Positions 20,570 through 29,937 of a stretch of 64,000 bases of DNA are shown here, in pieces. The DNA is taken from the NCBI GenBank assembly GCA_964035575.1, contig OZ037906.1, positions 186,001 through 250,000 on the forward strand, given 5' to 3'. The stretch is from Rhynchopus sp. YZ270_cl-10. Lineage: Eukaryota > Euglenozoa > Diplonemea > Diplonemida > Diplonemidae. The notes beneath the pieces are model-generated. The model ran no database searches, had not been told where the DNA came from, and was given only the letters and a program-made list of their open reading frames with translations. Each line of letters starts with the position of its first letter. Position 1 is the first letter of the stretch. The translations under genes and the position numbers were made by a program.

Positions 20570-23500
20570 TCACTCACGCCGCAGCTCTGAAAGCGGGGGA
20601 AGGTTAGGACCATGTGGCTGTCCATGCGAGAGGAACGCCTCCGCCAGCGCCTTTCTGTAGTGGTGGATGCCGTGCGACAGCGCACGCCCCCAGAGGTAGT
20701 TCCTCGGCGAGGAGAACGTCTCGAACCAGGGTGGGTCGACACTGAGCATGCCGTTGCGCGACGAGAGCAGCACCTTCCTCCCCAAATGCCTGTTGTGCGC
20801 TGTGAACGCGGCCTGCGTGAATATATCATTCTCATTCACAAACCTGAAGTACCTCCGCACCACCCTGTCGTACTCCCCTTGGAACACCCTGTTGCCTACC
20901 ATAGGACACCCGAAGGTGTACACCTCCACATCCCACCCCTCCTGCACCAGGCTATACCCGCACAACGTTGCCATCGCCGCACCCAAGCTATGCCCAGTCA
21001 CCATCACCACACAACCCTGTGCAAGCGTCTGCAGGGTAGAAATGACTTCCCCTGATACATCCTTCCAGAGCTGCGAAAACCCAGAGTGGACACACGGCAC
21101 GCTGGTATCACAGCAATTTGTTGCCGCAGTGGTATCGGTCATCGGGCTGTAAGGTTCGCGGGCTACTTGAAGGTCTGCTGCCCAGTTTTTTTTGTTGCTT
21201 GAACCGCGGAAGGCGATCATCAGTGCGCGCCTTCCTGCGCCTAGGAGAATCCTGCTGAAGACGACCTGCACCTCGCTGAGCAACAACACCCGCAGTACAG
21301 TGTAGTTCGGAACCTCCAAAGTCATGGCAACCTTCGGCCGCCTCGCATTCAGCTCGGGAAGAAGCCTTCTCCCCTCTTTGAGCTGCCCGAAGATGCGTTC
21401 CGCGAGGCTAGGCTTGCGCAGTTCCTCACTGTCCTCTTCTGACTCCACTTCTTCTAGCCACCCGCTGTGTGCATGAGGTCCACCTAGGTCACATTGTGGA
21501 CGGACATCCACCGGACCTCCCAGAAGTGAGTTGAGATTGGTTTCGAATTGGCATTTTTTCATCGAAGCTGCAATGCTAACTAACGCCGCCGTGACAGCTG
21601 AGACCGCGGCGCTGCTGCAGTCGAGCTTATACGATTCGGACGCCGCGAACACAGCCCACAATGCCTTCTCATAGTTCATAAAAAATACTGGTCGTGCGTT
21701 ATCAATGAGGTGATCGTTTAATGCCCAAAACCGTTCCTCTTCTTCTACGGTGAGGAAAGGGTACAGTGTTAATGCGCTGGGTGTGGTGTTGATCCACTCA
21801 AACCAACGAGGTGCCCAAACAGTTTGTTTCCAGCGTAGATCGCAGGGTGATGGTGGTTTGCTTTCTGTTGTGTCGGTCGTGCAGAAGACTGGAGTGGATG
21901 CAAAAAGCAGGGTAAACTGCGTGAAAATGCCGAAGACAGCAGAAAACAACCCTCTGCCTCGCTCCTCCGACTCTTCTGGTGTGTGTATAGCATTCATCAC
22001 GTCGTCCAAGCACGTCAACAATAAGAGCAGCTGCAGCATTTTGCAGGAGAGCTGTCTGTCTCTGGTCGCGAAGTACGGCAGTCTCCTCAGAGTATGTGTC
22101 ATGCCACAGCGCCCGCAAAGAAACAACATGAACACCGTTCCGCCAAACACCGCCAACGCAAACCGTGCTACAATGATAACATAGACCGCCATATGCGTGT
22201 ATTGTACTACAGCAAGCATATTCACTTCGCGCTGGGTCTCCAGGTTGAAATCATTCTCTTCCGGCACCACCAGCCACCCGCTGACAGACATCGTCACAAC
22301 CTCCAATGCCAACCCAACAAACACCAACACAAAGAAGTAAGTATACACCTTACGACGTTCTTGCGTTCTTTCACGGAAGGTTGTGCTCACAATGACCACC
22401 GTCACACAATAGGCACCTGCCGTGTATACGGTGCTCGCTGCTGGCTCGCATTTTTTTAAAAGCACTTCACAGATAAACCGTAGTGCGGGTTTTCCTACGA
22501 ACCACTCTGCCGGGAATGCGGTAATAAAGTAAAAGGGGTTGAGTTCTATCATCATCGCAATAGAGGACCATCCAAAGATGGTTTGTTCTGGACGGACGTC
22601 ATCAATCGCGGTGCGAAGCGCCTTTCTGTAGCGTGTCCAATGGAAAAAGCATAATACAAAGCCAATAACGCGAAGGGTATATTCAAATTCAAACCAATTT
22701 TCGGTCGAAATGGTAACGTGAATCGCTAGCCGGCCGGTGAGCAGGGTGCTCAGTTCCTCCACAGCGTGGTTGAAGTTTTCGTTGTATATAATTTCGTTTT
22801 GCGTGACAAGAAATGCGTATTCCTCATCAGTTTGGTTGGTATATTCGATTTCATCTGGCTCCGCGATGTCAGGAATAAAATAGATATCTAACTGCAATGA
22901 TATAGCCTCATCCTCAGCGATACAGTCTCCACCAAATGCAACAGAGAACATTGAGAGCGCTTCGTCAGTCTCAACCGGTTGGAAGCCGTACTGTGCATTA
23001 CCGGTAGTTCCGATTCCTAATGCAGAAGACCACAGCGCTTTTGGAATGCAGTCCGCAAGATCCTCCCCCTCATCGCATTGAAACTCCAACCCCGTATACC
23101 CTTGTAATAGATCGACCCTTTGCTCCTTAGGTACCTCTTCATCCAGCATTACCCAATCATATTTTCCTAGGCCTTCTATGGTATGTTGAGAACACCCCTT
23201 TCGTAAAGACATTCGGAACAGCATTGCCGCCGAAATATTTGATGCTTCGGAGATCGGAGGGGACCCGGAGAGGGTCTCCGCTGTGATATGCATTTCCGTC
23301 ATGAAGCCCCATCGATTGTCCGCAAATTCTGTGGGGGTGAAAACTGCGGTGTATAATGGAAACGGAACGTTACCTTGTGAACGAAAGCTTTTTTGCTCCC
23401 AAATTGGGAGAGAAGGGGACGCATAGTATAAGAAGGATGGGAGGAAGAGGCAGGCACAAATCAGACGGGACTGCCACTTCGGGCAGATCTCCATCATTTG

Positions 23501-23638
23501 AACTCCAGCACGTCTTGCGCATTCTGGTGCAGGCGCTACCAATGGAATCGTTGGAAGCGCAACCACCTCCTCATCACCCAACAAAGGTCCACCAAGAGGG
23601 TTTGGGTTTCCATGGTGTGTATGTCCATTGTGAAGCAT
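20570..23638 (-). CDS. Multi-pass membrane protein with class 3 lipase domain (lipase 3)
   Basis: A 1022-residue, more diverged member of the family. Helix 1 is near 57-73, and the long ectodomain (about 80-310) is acidic and Cys-containing. Further helices lie near 320-335, 353-375, 400-418, 432-455, 478-508, 533-550 and 563-585. TRDRQL before a late helix is shared with lipase 1, and lipase 2 has SRDRQI. The lipase domain (about 650-1005) has S884 in TGHSLGAA, D938 in FVNEND and probably H989 in ALSHGIHHYRKAL. Unlike its paralogues it ends in LSELRRE without a Cys cluster, so it would not be anchored in the same way. Upstream on the sense strand is a TTTCCTTCTTCTTTGAG tract that could accept a spliced leader. 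Confidence 0.86.
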   Translation of the reverse strand: MLHNGHTHHGNPNPLGGPLLGDEEVVALPTIPLVAPAPECARRAGVQMMEICPKWQSRLICACLFLPSFLYYASPSLPIWEQKSFRSQGNVPFPLYTAVFTPTEFADNRWGFMTEMHITAETLSGSPPISEASNISAAMLFRMSLRKGCSQHTIEGLGKYDWVMLDEEVPKEQRVDLLQGYTGLEFQCDEGEDLADCIPKALWSSALGIGTTGNAQYGFQPVETDEALSMFSVAFGGDCIAEDEAISLQLDIYFIPDIAEPDEIEYTNQTDEEYAFLVTQNEIIYNENFNHAVEELSTLLTGRLAIHVTISTENWFEFEYTLRVIGFVLCFFHWTRYRKALRTAIDDVRPEQTIFGWSSIAMMIELNPFYFITAFPAEWFVGKPALRFICEVLLKKCEPAASTVYTAGAYCVTVVIVSTTFRERTQERRKVYTYFFVLVFVGLALEVVTMSVSGWLVVPEENDFNLETQREVNMLAVVQYTHMAVYVIIVARFALAVFGGTVFMLFLCGRCGMTHTLRRLPYFATRDRQLSCKMLQLLLLLTCLDDVMNAIHTPEESEERGRGLFSAVFGIFTQFTLLFASTPVFCTTDTTESKPPSPCDLRWKQTVWAPRWFEWINTTPSALTLYPFLTVEEEERFWALNDHLIDNARPVFFMNYEKALWAVFAASESYKLDCSSAAVSAVTAALVSIAASMKKCQFETNLNSLLGGPVDVRPQCDLGGPHAHSGWLEEVESEEDSEELRKPSLAERIFGQLKEGRRLLPELNARRPKVAMTLEVPNYTVLRVLLLSEVQVVFSRILLGAGRRALMIAFRGSSNKKNWAADLQVAREPYSPMTDTTAATNCCDTSVPCVHSGFSQLWKDVSGEVISTLQTLAQGCVVMVTGHSLGAAMATLCGYSLVQEGWDVEVYTFGCPMVGNRVFQGEYDRVVRRYFRFVNENDIFTQAAFTAHNRHLGRKVLLSSRNGMLSVDPPWFETFSSPRNYLWGRALSHGIHHYRKALAEAFLSHGQPHGPNLPPLSELRRE

Positions 23639-24847
23639 TGGAGCGGGAAAAAAAGATAAAAGAGTGAATCAAATAAATAAAAAAATATGAAAGAAACGTT
23701 TGGAATGAGCGCTTCTTCTCAAAGAAGAAGGAAATGGGGGAAGAGGGGGAAAAAAAAAATTAGAGTGAAAAGTGTGTTACCGAAGCGGGCAGCTCCGAAA
23801 CAAAGCACCGTTGAGGGTTCTCTCCATTCAAAAGGAAAATCGCAAATTCATATGCTCAAAAAAAAAGTGAAGAAAATAAAATGAAGAACAATGAGGGGCA
23901 GAGAGAGAGGTAGGGAAAGTCTGTGTGGAAGATAAAAGAGGGAAAAATGAGAGGATAAATATTGTGTTCTGTATAAAAAAAAACAAAAGATTGGATTGTG
24001 TTGAGTGGGTTCTTTGGATGAAATAGGTCAACCGAGCGATAGCACACAGACTTGATCTGGTGCAAAGCCCGCAGGAGTATCTGCCCTATCAGCTTTTGAC
24101 GGTAGTGTAGTGGACTACCGTGGCTGTAACGGGTAACGGGGAATTAGGGTTCGATTCCGGAGAGGGAAGGCTGAGAAAACGGCTACCACATCTAAGGATG
24201 GCAGCAGGCGCGCAAATTGCCCAATAGCAACACTGCTGAGACAGCGGGTTTGATTCTGGATTTGACGGGGGTGGCAGGGGGAAACGTTGTTCAAAAAAGA
24301 TGGCCCTTTTTTTTTTCAGAATTGATACCATGAGAGTTGCCACCATATTGTGATCTCTCCACGTATTAGATTTTGTTTTTTTTTTGTTTTCTTTTTTTTG
24401 GCAAAAAAAATTATTTCAGATACTTTCTATTCTACTGAATAGATTTGGAAAAATAAAATACTCCCTTGGTGTGATCACGCAAACGGATTCTCCGTGGTTC
24501 TTCCGTGGGTTGTCCGTGGGTTGTCCGTCCCCCCTGAATCACACCATCCCTGTGCAAATAAAAGAGTAAATTCCTTCTGGGGTTATGTTTTATTTCTGAG
24601 TACCCCCCCTAATTCCTTTCCACCAAGGTTCTCACCAAAACCCGCTCATCGCAGGGGTTGGAAGAAATCCAAAAAAAGACATCCCTCCTTTCGCGCTTTC
24701 TCTCTCTAGGGTGGCACGATCGCGCACAGCACATAACCTAGTGTAGGTCAGGTAAAACGAAAAGATCTAATAAAAGCGCGCAAAAAAGACAAGAGAAAAA
24801 GGTTTTGTAGCAATGAACCACGACCTTCATCCAAAAAAAAAAAAGAA
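23639..24847. other. Intergenic 5' of lipase 3
   Basis: Pyrimidine-rich on the gene strand for the first 100 nt, then the rRNA fragment, then T-rich DNA with GGATTCTCCGTGGTTCT (24485-24501), a word repeated at 39820-39836. No gene seen. Confidence 0.5.
24075..24246 (+). rRNA. 18S rRNA fragment (nuclear insertion)
   Basis: The segment carries conserved small-subunit words in order: CTGCCCTATCAGC, TTTTGACGGTAG, GACTACCGTGGC, ACGGGTAACGGGGAATTAGG, GTTCGATTCCGGAGAGGGA, GAGAAAACGGCTACCACATC, GGCAGCAGGCGCGCAAATTG, CCCAAT. It corresponds to roughly 170 nt of the 5' domain and then loses similarity. Small differences from universal positions (an extra A, GGAAGG for GGGAGC) suggest a pseudogene copy. 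GACGGTAGTGT...GGACTACC and AAATTGCCCAAT resemble euglenozoan SSU as I remember it. It lies on the strand opposite to the protein genes. Confidence 0.85.
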
Positions 24848-24848
24848 A

Positions 24849-24892
24849 AGTTTATAAGATGATCCTAAGCCTCTCGTTGCTTAGTCACCTTA
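24849..24892 (+). repeat. Family 1 stem-loop
   Basis: AGTTTATAAGATGATCCTAA, GCCTCTCGTTGC, TTAGTCACCTT. The stem is intact with an 8-nt loop. Confidence 0.8.
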
Positions 24893-25033
24893 AAAAAAGA
24901 GGGTTGGAAAAAAACCACTAAAATGAATGCAGTACACATATTTTAGAGAGTCTTGAGAGTCTTTTTTTTTCCTGCACTACCAAGATACAACGAGGCTGAA
25001 TATGCCTCGCGTACATCTAAAAAAAAATTGAAA

Positions 25034-25076
25034 AGTTTATAAGATGACCCGAAGCCTCTCATGCTTAGTCACCTTT
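25034..25076 (+). repeat. Family 1 stem-loop
   Basis: AGTTTATAAGATGACCCGAA, GCCTCTCATGCTTAGTCACC. It lies 140 nt from the previous copy, in the same direction. Confidence 0.75.
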
Positions 25077-25301
25077 TAAAAAAACAGATAACACAAATTG
25101 TAAGCCTCTGGGAAAGATATGGGGGTCCATTCTTTGAAATCTCATAAAATAAAAACCCGCGGGGGGTACGCACCGGACATAGCAAGGGGGATAGAAGCTT
25201 TTTTCTGAGTGTACAAAAGTGTCCAAAAGCAAGTGAAAGGGTGCAGACCCCAGACCCCTCTGAGGCATTGCAAAGAATGGAGTTTTTTTTTTTGAGTTTT
25301 G

Positions 25302-25410
25302 TTGTTGTTGTGTCGACAATCACCTGCTAGTGCAGGATCTGTCCTCAATGTCGCCCGAAGGCTATTGTACTTAAAAGAGACAGACGGAGGTCGTCCTCAA
25401 CTCTGGAAAG
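25302..25410 (+). repeat. TCGACAATC repeat, copy 1
   Basis: TTGTTGTTGTGTCGACAATC, then TCTGTCCTCAATGTCGCCCG, AAGGCTATTGTACT and GAGGTCGTCCTC. The same word order, with about 20% changes, is found at 28650-28765, and a short start at 33195-33212. Confidence 0.65.
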
Positions 25411-25719
25411 TGGCTTTTATTTGTTGTTTATGCATTCGAGTGCTGTGGTATACACTTTTTTTTTACAGGAGATGTGCCACAAAGGAAAGTAAAAGAGGTA
25501 AAATGGGGTGGTACGGAGGGGGGTAGATGCCACAAAAGAAAGACCCTTTGTTGACCCTTTCTGAGCCTCTGTGTGCTCCTATGAAGGTCACCGCTGCCCG
25601 AGTAACCAGGTAAAGCTTGTTTGATGAAAGCACCAGCCATGTTGCATCCAGATTTTTTTTGTGTTTTTCGGTGTCATACCCACAGAAAAATGCAATGTTT
25701 TTTTTTTTGATAAATTGTT

Positions 25720-25768
25720 GGAGTAGTGTAGTTGCCTCGGTTGTGTTGCCACAGTTGTGCAAATCTCC
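25720..25768 (+). repeat. GGAG...CTCC repeat, copy 1
   Basis: GGAGTAGTGTAGTTGCCTCG, then TTGTG, TTGC, CACAG and a closing CTCC. The ends can pair and an inner TTGTG/CACAG stem is possible. Copies at 42132-42179 and 52878-52926 have the same orientation. It could be a small RNA or a SINE piece. Confidence 0.6.
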
Positions 25769-26515
25769 ACCGTCAATTTTTTTTTTTTTTCATTATAGCA
25801 CACAGAGGAGGAAAACGGGAGTGCAGACCTCACTACCGTCACAAAAGATAATAAACTTTACCTCCTCCACAACAACCAAAAAAATGCAAGTTGAAAAAAA
25901 AGTGCGCAAAAACAAAAACAAAACAAAACAAAAACTTTTTCCCATGACAGAACAGAACGCACATAAGGAGAAGGCACACTACACCTTGTATGGCTATTAT
26001 ATTTCCGCTCAGGAATTTTTCCCAGAACTGATTTCAAAACAGCCACACCTTGATCACGAACCAGAGACCTCTCTCTCTACCTCCACCTATCTGCACTTTG
26101 CATATTTTTTTTTAAAGTGAAGCTCTCAATGCAGACACCGACTGACCCACGTCTGATACCAGCCCCGGATCAGCCCCGGATGAAATCACAACTTGAAAAC
26201 TTGGTTGTATTAGTGCAGACACCCCGAGGATGAGCTCCACTATACTTTTTGCTCTATAAACCACAACACCTCTCCCACACCCAAAAAAAATGGCAAAAAC
26301 AAACCCAAAGAAGGAACCGTATTTTTTAACAAAAAAAAAACAAAAAAAAAACAGAACTATTTTTTTTTACAACATAGTAGCCCAGCCAAGTATGTGTATC
26401 TACTATTTCCCGTTCTCCTCTCTCTCATCCTAAAAAAAATTATGTAACAAAACTGAAAATGTGCAAAAAAAAGAGAAAAAAAAAAATCAGCACCATTAGC
26501 ACTGAAAGAGAATAG

Positions 26516-26556
26516 TTTTGGGTAAGAGGTGCCTAAGCTTCTCGCAGTGCTTAGTC
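26516..26556 (+). repeat. Family 1 stem-loop
   Basis: GGGTAAGAGGTGCCTAAGC, loop TTCTCGCAGT, GCTTAGTC. The stem is intact and the loop longer than usual. Confidence 0.65.
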
Positions 26557-26577
26557 TAAAAATAAGATAAAGTGCAG

Positions 26578-26648
26578 TTGATAGTGCAAACGCCTCTGGG
26601 ACGCAGGCACTGACACTCCGCGGGTTATCGAACCCCAGAGTGTTAGAT
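26578..26648 (+). repeat. Family 2 repeat, complete
   Basis: GATAGTGCAAACGCCTCTGG, GACGCAGGCACTG, then ACACTC...GAGTGT enclosing GGGTTATCGAACCCC. On the gene strand the loop reads GGGTTCGATAACCC, close to a tRNA T-loop/B-box, so a tRNA-derived origin is possible. Confidence 0.75.
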
Positions 26649-26658
26649 AAAAGAGAAG

Positions 26659-26760
26659 TGCAAACGCCTCACCGCATCGGCGGACACAAGCACTGGTAAA
26701 AAATAAAACAAAAACAAACAAAAGCTGAACCCAAGCCTCGACTGCGTCTCCTTTTCATCA
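26659..26760 (+). repeat. Family 2 fragment followed by family 1 remnant
   Basis: AGTGCAAACGCCTCACCG, CATCGGCGG, AAGCACTGG at 26660-26697, then GCTGAACCCAAGCCTCGACT at 26724-26743. The alternation of the two families continues from the preceding pair. The ATG13-like stop is 145 nt to the right. Confidence 0.6.
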
Positions 26761-26904
26761 AAAAAAAAGACAACTTTTAAGACATGCCCTACACACATCT
26801 TTGAAAGGTCGGTAGTCTTCAAAAAACGGGGTAAAAAATATCTCTAAGCGAACCTGAACGACATATTTCTTCTTCTTCTTCTTCCCAACACATCCCTCAT
26901 TTTT

Positions 26905-28383
26905 TCACACCGCCTGAGCTTGCGTAAAATCGCTTCGAAGCGCTTCCATTTGATGAACCAAATCCCGGATTGTCCGTTGTGGTGGTGCAGGCGCTGTGTT
27001 CGACGATTCCCCATAACTGCTTGCGGACACTGAATGCGCTGCGAAGCCCTTTTCGAGCGATACCGACTCGAACCTTTCCCTGAAACGCGCCACATCATCG
27101 TCACCATGCGCACCGCGGGATTGCGTCCCACTCAGCGACACACCGCCTGGAGTAGGCCCTTCGCTTTCATGATCCGACACAATACCATCCAAATTATCCT
27201 CCTCCAAAAACGCCATAAACGGCGCCATCTCACTTTGCGCGGTACTCTGCAACATCGACTGCGTGATCGCCATATCCTCCCCACCTCCCCTTGGATGCCA
27301 CAACCCTGTTGTTGCCGGTTCAAATTTTGGCACCCAATGCTGCGAGGCATCAGGAGGAGAAACAGAACGACCCCCAAATGTATCCCCCTTCCCAAAAACC
27401 TTATTAAACGAAGAAACACTCTGAAGAGAAGATGGGGTAGGCGTCAATGCAAATGGCGGTGGGGTGGAGGAGGTGGCTGTGCCTACGGTAGCACGCCCGG
27501 GGTGTTGGTGGTTGAAACGAACCCCTCCACGCTGAACTGGTTGAATGGGAATCGCTGCGGAGGAAGGACGTGTAGCTGAAGAGGGTTTTTGCCGGAAAGG
27601 GGGTTGCAAAGAAGACCCAGCATCCCCTACGTTAACGTAGTCTCCAATGATAGATACGTTGGTCGTAGAGTCAGGCTGGGCGTCTTCAATTTCAGGTACC
27701 CCAGCAGTATGCGAAACGGAAAGGGAAAAGCTAAAGGCAGAGTTTTGACTGCCAACCACAATGGGGCGCCATTTTCTTTGTTCTTGGAGTCCTTCGAATC
27801 GTGCGTGTCCGTCGAAGCTGTCTCCCATGGCGGTAGCCGCTTTTCCTGCTTGGAGCATCCCGGTTTTGATGTCAAATGCTTCAGTCGGAACTACAAAAAA
27901 ACCTACCTTCTTTTTTCTCGCACTCCTGCTCGAACCTAAAGGAAGCAAACGGCACCAAGAGTATAGTGATCGCATGAAAAGACGAAGTGCAACCTGTTCC
28001 GCTTTTGTGTTGTTCGCAGATTGGCGCGACGGTGTGCGCGAATCAAGAACGTTCCTCTCAAGGCACCAGAGCTCCAGGAGGTTGTGGTTGGTATTGTACT
28101 TTTGTGTGCTCTGCTGTAAATGCTGCAGGGTGTTGGTATCGTTGCTTTGCGGGAGGGAATAGACCCCTATATAAAGCCCGTTGTCGATACTCCCTTTGAT
28201 GGTTTCTAATGCTCGCGCGACCTCCTCTGCCCCCTCAATTTCTACATGAAACACTTCAAACGCCTCAGGAACCCGTCCCACATTCGACCCCGCAGAAGTC
28301 CGCCTATCTCCAACAACAGTATGCGTCACAGCTTCTACCAGCTGATTCCACACCTTTCTCGACTGTGTTACAGTCGCCGTCAT
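26905..28383 (-). CDS. ATG13: ATG13-like autophagy initiation protein
   Basis: A 492-residue intronless protein. Residues 1-235 resemble the HORMA domain of ATG13: LLELWCLERNVLD (102-114), RLFMRSLYSWCRLLPLG (134-150) matches the conserved RSL..R.LP signature, and FSFSLSVSHTAGVP (217-230) fits the domain's closing strands. The rest is a long disordered Ser/Pro-rich tail with acidic patches, typical of ATG13, which bridges ATG1/ULK kinase to its scaffold. Family lengths are usually 400-740 residues. The start is the first ATG of the frame. On the sense strand a T-rich tract and CACACAG lie about 90 nt upstream. It has no functional link to its neighbours. Identification rests on motifs alone. 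Confidence 0.7.
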   Translation of the reverse strand: MTATVTQSRKVWNQLVEAVTHTVVGDRRTSAGSNVGRVPEAFEVFHVEIEGAEEVARALETIKGSIDNGLYIGVYSLPQSNDTNTLQHLQQSTQKYNTNHNLLELWCLERNVLDSRTPSRQSANNTKAEQVALRLFMRSLYSWCRLLPLGSSRSARKKKVGFFVVPTEAFDIKTGMLQAGKAATAMGDSFDGHARFEGLQEQRKWRPIVVGSQNSAFSFSLSVSHTAGVPEIEDAQPDSTTNVSIIGDYVNVGDAGSSLQPPFRQKPSSATRPSSAAIPIQPVQRGGVRFNHQHPGRATVGTATSSTPPPFALTPTPSSLQSVSSFNKVFGKGDTFGGRSVSPPDASQHWVPKFEPATTGLWHPRGGGEDMAITQSMLQSTAQSEMAPFMAFLEEDNLDGIVSDHESEGPTPGGVSLSGTQSRGAHGDDDVARFRERFESVSLEKGFAAHSVSASSYGESSNTAPAPPQRTIRDLVHQMEALRSDFTQAQAV

Positions 28384-29019
28384 TTTTAGGTTTTTTAGGA
28401 TTTAGAGCAAAAGAGGGGGAGCAATGAAAGTGTTTTTGGGGGATTTTTGGTAAAAAAAAATGGAAGTGTTCTGTGTGCGAGAAAAAAGGGAATGGGCACA
28501 CAAAAAAAAAATACCCCCCACCCCAGAAACAAATGCAGCGTTCAGAAAAAGGGTGGGAGGGGAAAGGAGAAGAGGGAAGGGGTTGGAGAGAGGGAGTTTA
28601 GTGTAGTATTTTTTGGGGGTGTTCTGTTTTTTTGTGTTGATTTTTGTTGTTGTTGTTGTGTCGACAATCGCCTAAGAACCCACTCAGGGCAAATAAGGTG
28701 TCTGTACTCAATATTGGCCGAAGCCTTTTGTACTACGGAAGGTATAGACGTCATTCGTCCTCTGAACACTTCCACGCGGATGGGGGGACACAACCCACAC
28801 ACCTCTTCCCATGATGTGGCAGAGCCTAGCAACTCTGGACTGACAGTCATCTTGGGCTCACGAACACCAGGTAGAAAGGCTTTAAACATGCCCGTCTCAG
28901 GGAGAGATTTTTTGTTTTTGTGGGATCGACCTTTGAAAAGAAAAGCGCAAACCATAGAGAAATCCTTTTGTTTTTGTTCTACGTTGTTATAAACACACCA
29001 ATACTCCATCTTTCCCCCC
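28384..29019. other. Intergenic between ATG13-like and nitrilase genes
   Basis: Purine-rich on the plus strand next to the ATG13-like start, then the TCGACAATC repeat copy 2. No gene seen. Confidence 0.5.
28650..28765 (+). repeat. TCGACAATC repeat, copy 2
   Basis: GTTGTTGTTGTGTCGACAAT, then GGTGTCTGTACTCAATATTG, GCCGAAGCCTTTTGTACT and CATTCGTCCTCTGAAC. Same orientation as copy 1. Confidence 0.65.
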
Positions 29020-29937
29020 CTATAACACTTCCGGGGCGAGAGCCACACCACCACCGCCACCACCACTCTCACCACCCTCGCCACTCACAGAACGCCCCAA
29101 CGGCGCCCCCTTCTCCCATGTCATCTCCCTTTCATGGGATCTAATTGGCAGATGCGTTCTGGTTTTATCTAGTACATCTCGGTCTAGATTGACGGTTCCT
29201 ATCACATCCTCTTCATCGCCGAGATCGAGAAGCACTTCCCCCCATGGATCTACTACTAAGGCATGCCCATATGAAGAGCGCACTTCATTGTGCGCGCCAG
29301 CCTGCGCTGCAGCTACGATAAAGCTTTGAGAATCTATCGCCCTTGCACGAAGCAGAACCTCCCAATGCGCCTTTCCTGTGGGCACCATGAATGCGGAGGG
29401 CACTGTGATGATGTCGCATTCTGCGTCGCGAAGTGCTTCGTACTGCGAAGGAAAGCGTAGGTCATAGCAGGTGGTCAGGCCGATCCGGGAGAAGGGGGTG
29501 TCGCAGGAGACAAGAGCGGTGCCTGCCTCGGTGAGGGAGGATTCTCTATAGGAGCGTCCGCCGGGTACGTCGACATCGAAGAGATGGGCCTTGCGGTAGA
29601 GGGCTTCGACGCTGCCGGTGGGTGAGAGGAGCAGTTGCGTGTTGGCAATGCGGGTCGTGCAGGGGAGAAGCTCGTGGAGGCCGCCGACGCTGAGCCAGAG
29701 GCGGTGGCGTTTCGCGCAGTCGGCAAAAAATTGAAATGTTGCCCCCGAAACCGGCTGGCTCAACGCCAACGTCGCCTCCCTTCCCTGCACAATAAAGTCT
29801 GCGTTCTCAGGAAGGAACAACGCCTCGCATTCCCCAGCAGAAGCCTCTTTTGCAAGTCTGTCAATTACCTGGAGGTTGCCTTCAAGGTTGCTTGTCGTGC
29901 GCAGCTGTGCAACCGCGATGCGAGCAAGACGCGGCAT
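29020..29937 (-). CDS. Nitrilase-superfamily amidase, NIT1 type
   Basis: 305 residues from the ATG giving MPRLARIAVAQL. The frame stays open upstream, but that part is Pro/Ser-rich and lies beyond a likely splice acceptor. The carbon-nitrogen hydrolase fold has the full Glu-Lys-Cys triad: E in LFLPENADF, K in LYRKAHLFD and C in LTTCYDLRFP. The last motif with PGGRSYRES and SSYGHALVVDPWG is typical of the NIT1/DUG3-like branch that hydrolyses deaminated glutathione, a repair reaction of cytosol or mitochondria. Length matches the family. A mitochondrial presequence is not obvious from this start. The C-terminus ends in a Gly/Ser-rich stretch of about 25 residues that the family lacks. Confidence 0.88.
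   Translation of the reverse strand: MPRLARIAVAQLRTTSNLEGNLQVIDRLAKEASAGECEALFLPENADFIVQGREATLALSQPVSGATFQFFADCAKRHRLWLSVGGLHELLPCTTRIANTQLLLSPTGSVEALYRKAHLFDVDVPGGRSYRESSLTEAGTALVSCDTPFSRIGLTTCYDLRFPSQYEALRDAECDIITVPSAFMVPTGKAHWEVLLRARAIDSQSFIVAAAQAGAHNEVRSSYGHALVVDPWGEVLLDLGDEEDVIGTVNLDRDVLDKTRTHLPIRSHEREMTWEKGAPLGRSVSGEGGESGGGGGGVALAPEVL

Larger units (their letters stand above)
25077..26904. other. Intergenic 3' of ATG13-like gene
   Basis: Only repeats and A/T runs were identified: the two repeats at 25302 and 25720, a GAAAACTTGGTTGTATTAGT unit at 26193-26212 (also 43302-43321), and paired stem-loops at 26516-26760. No gene seen. Confidence 0.5.
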
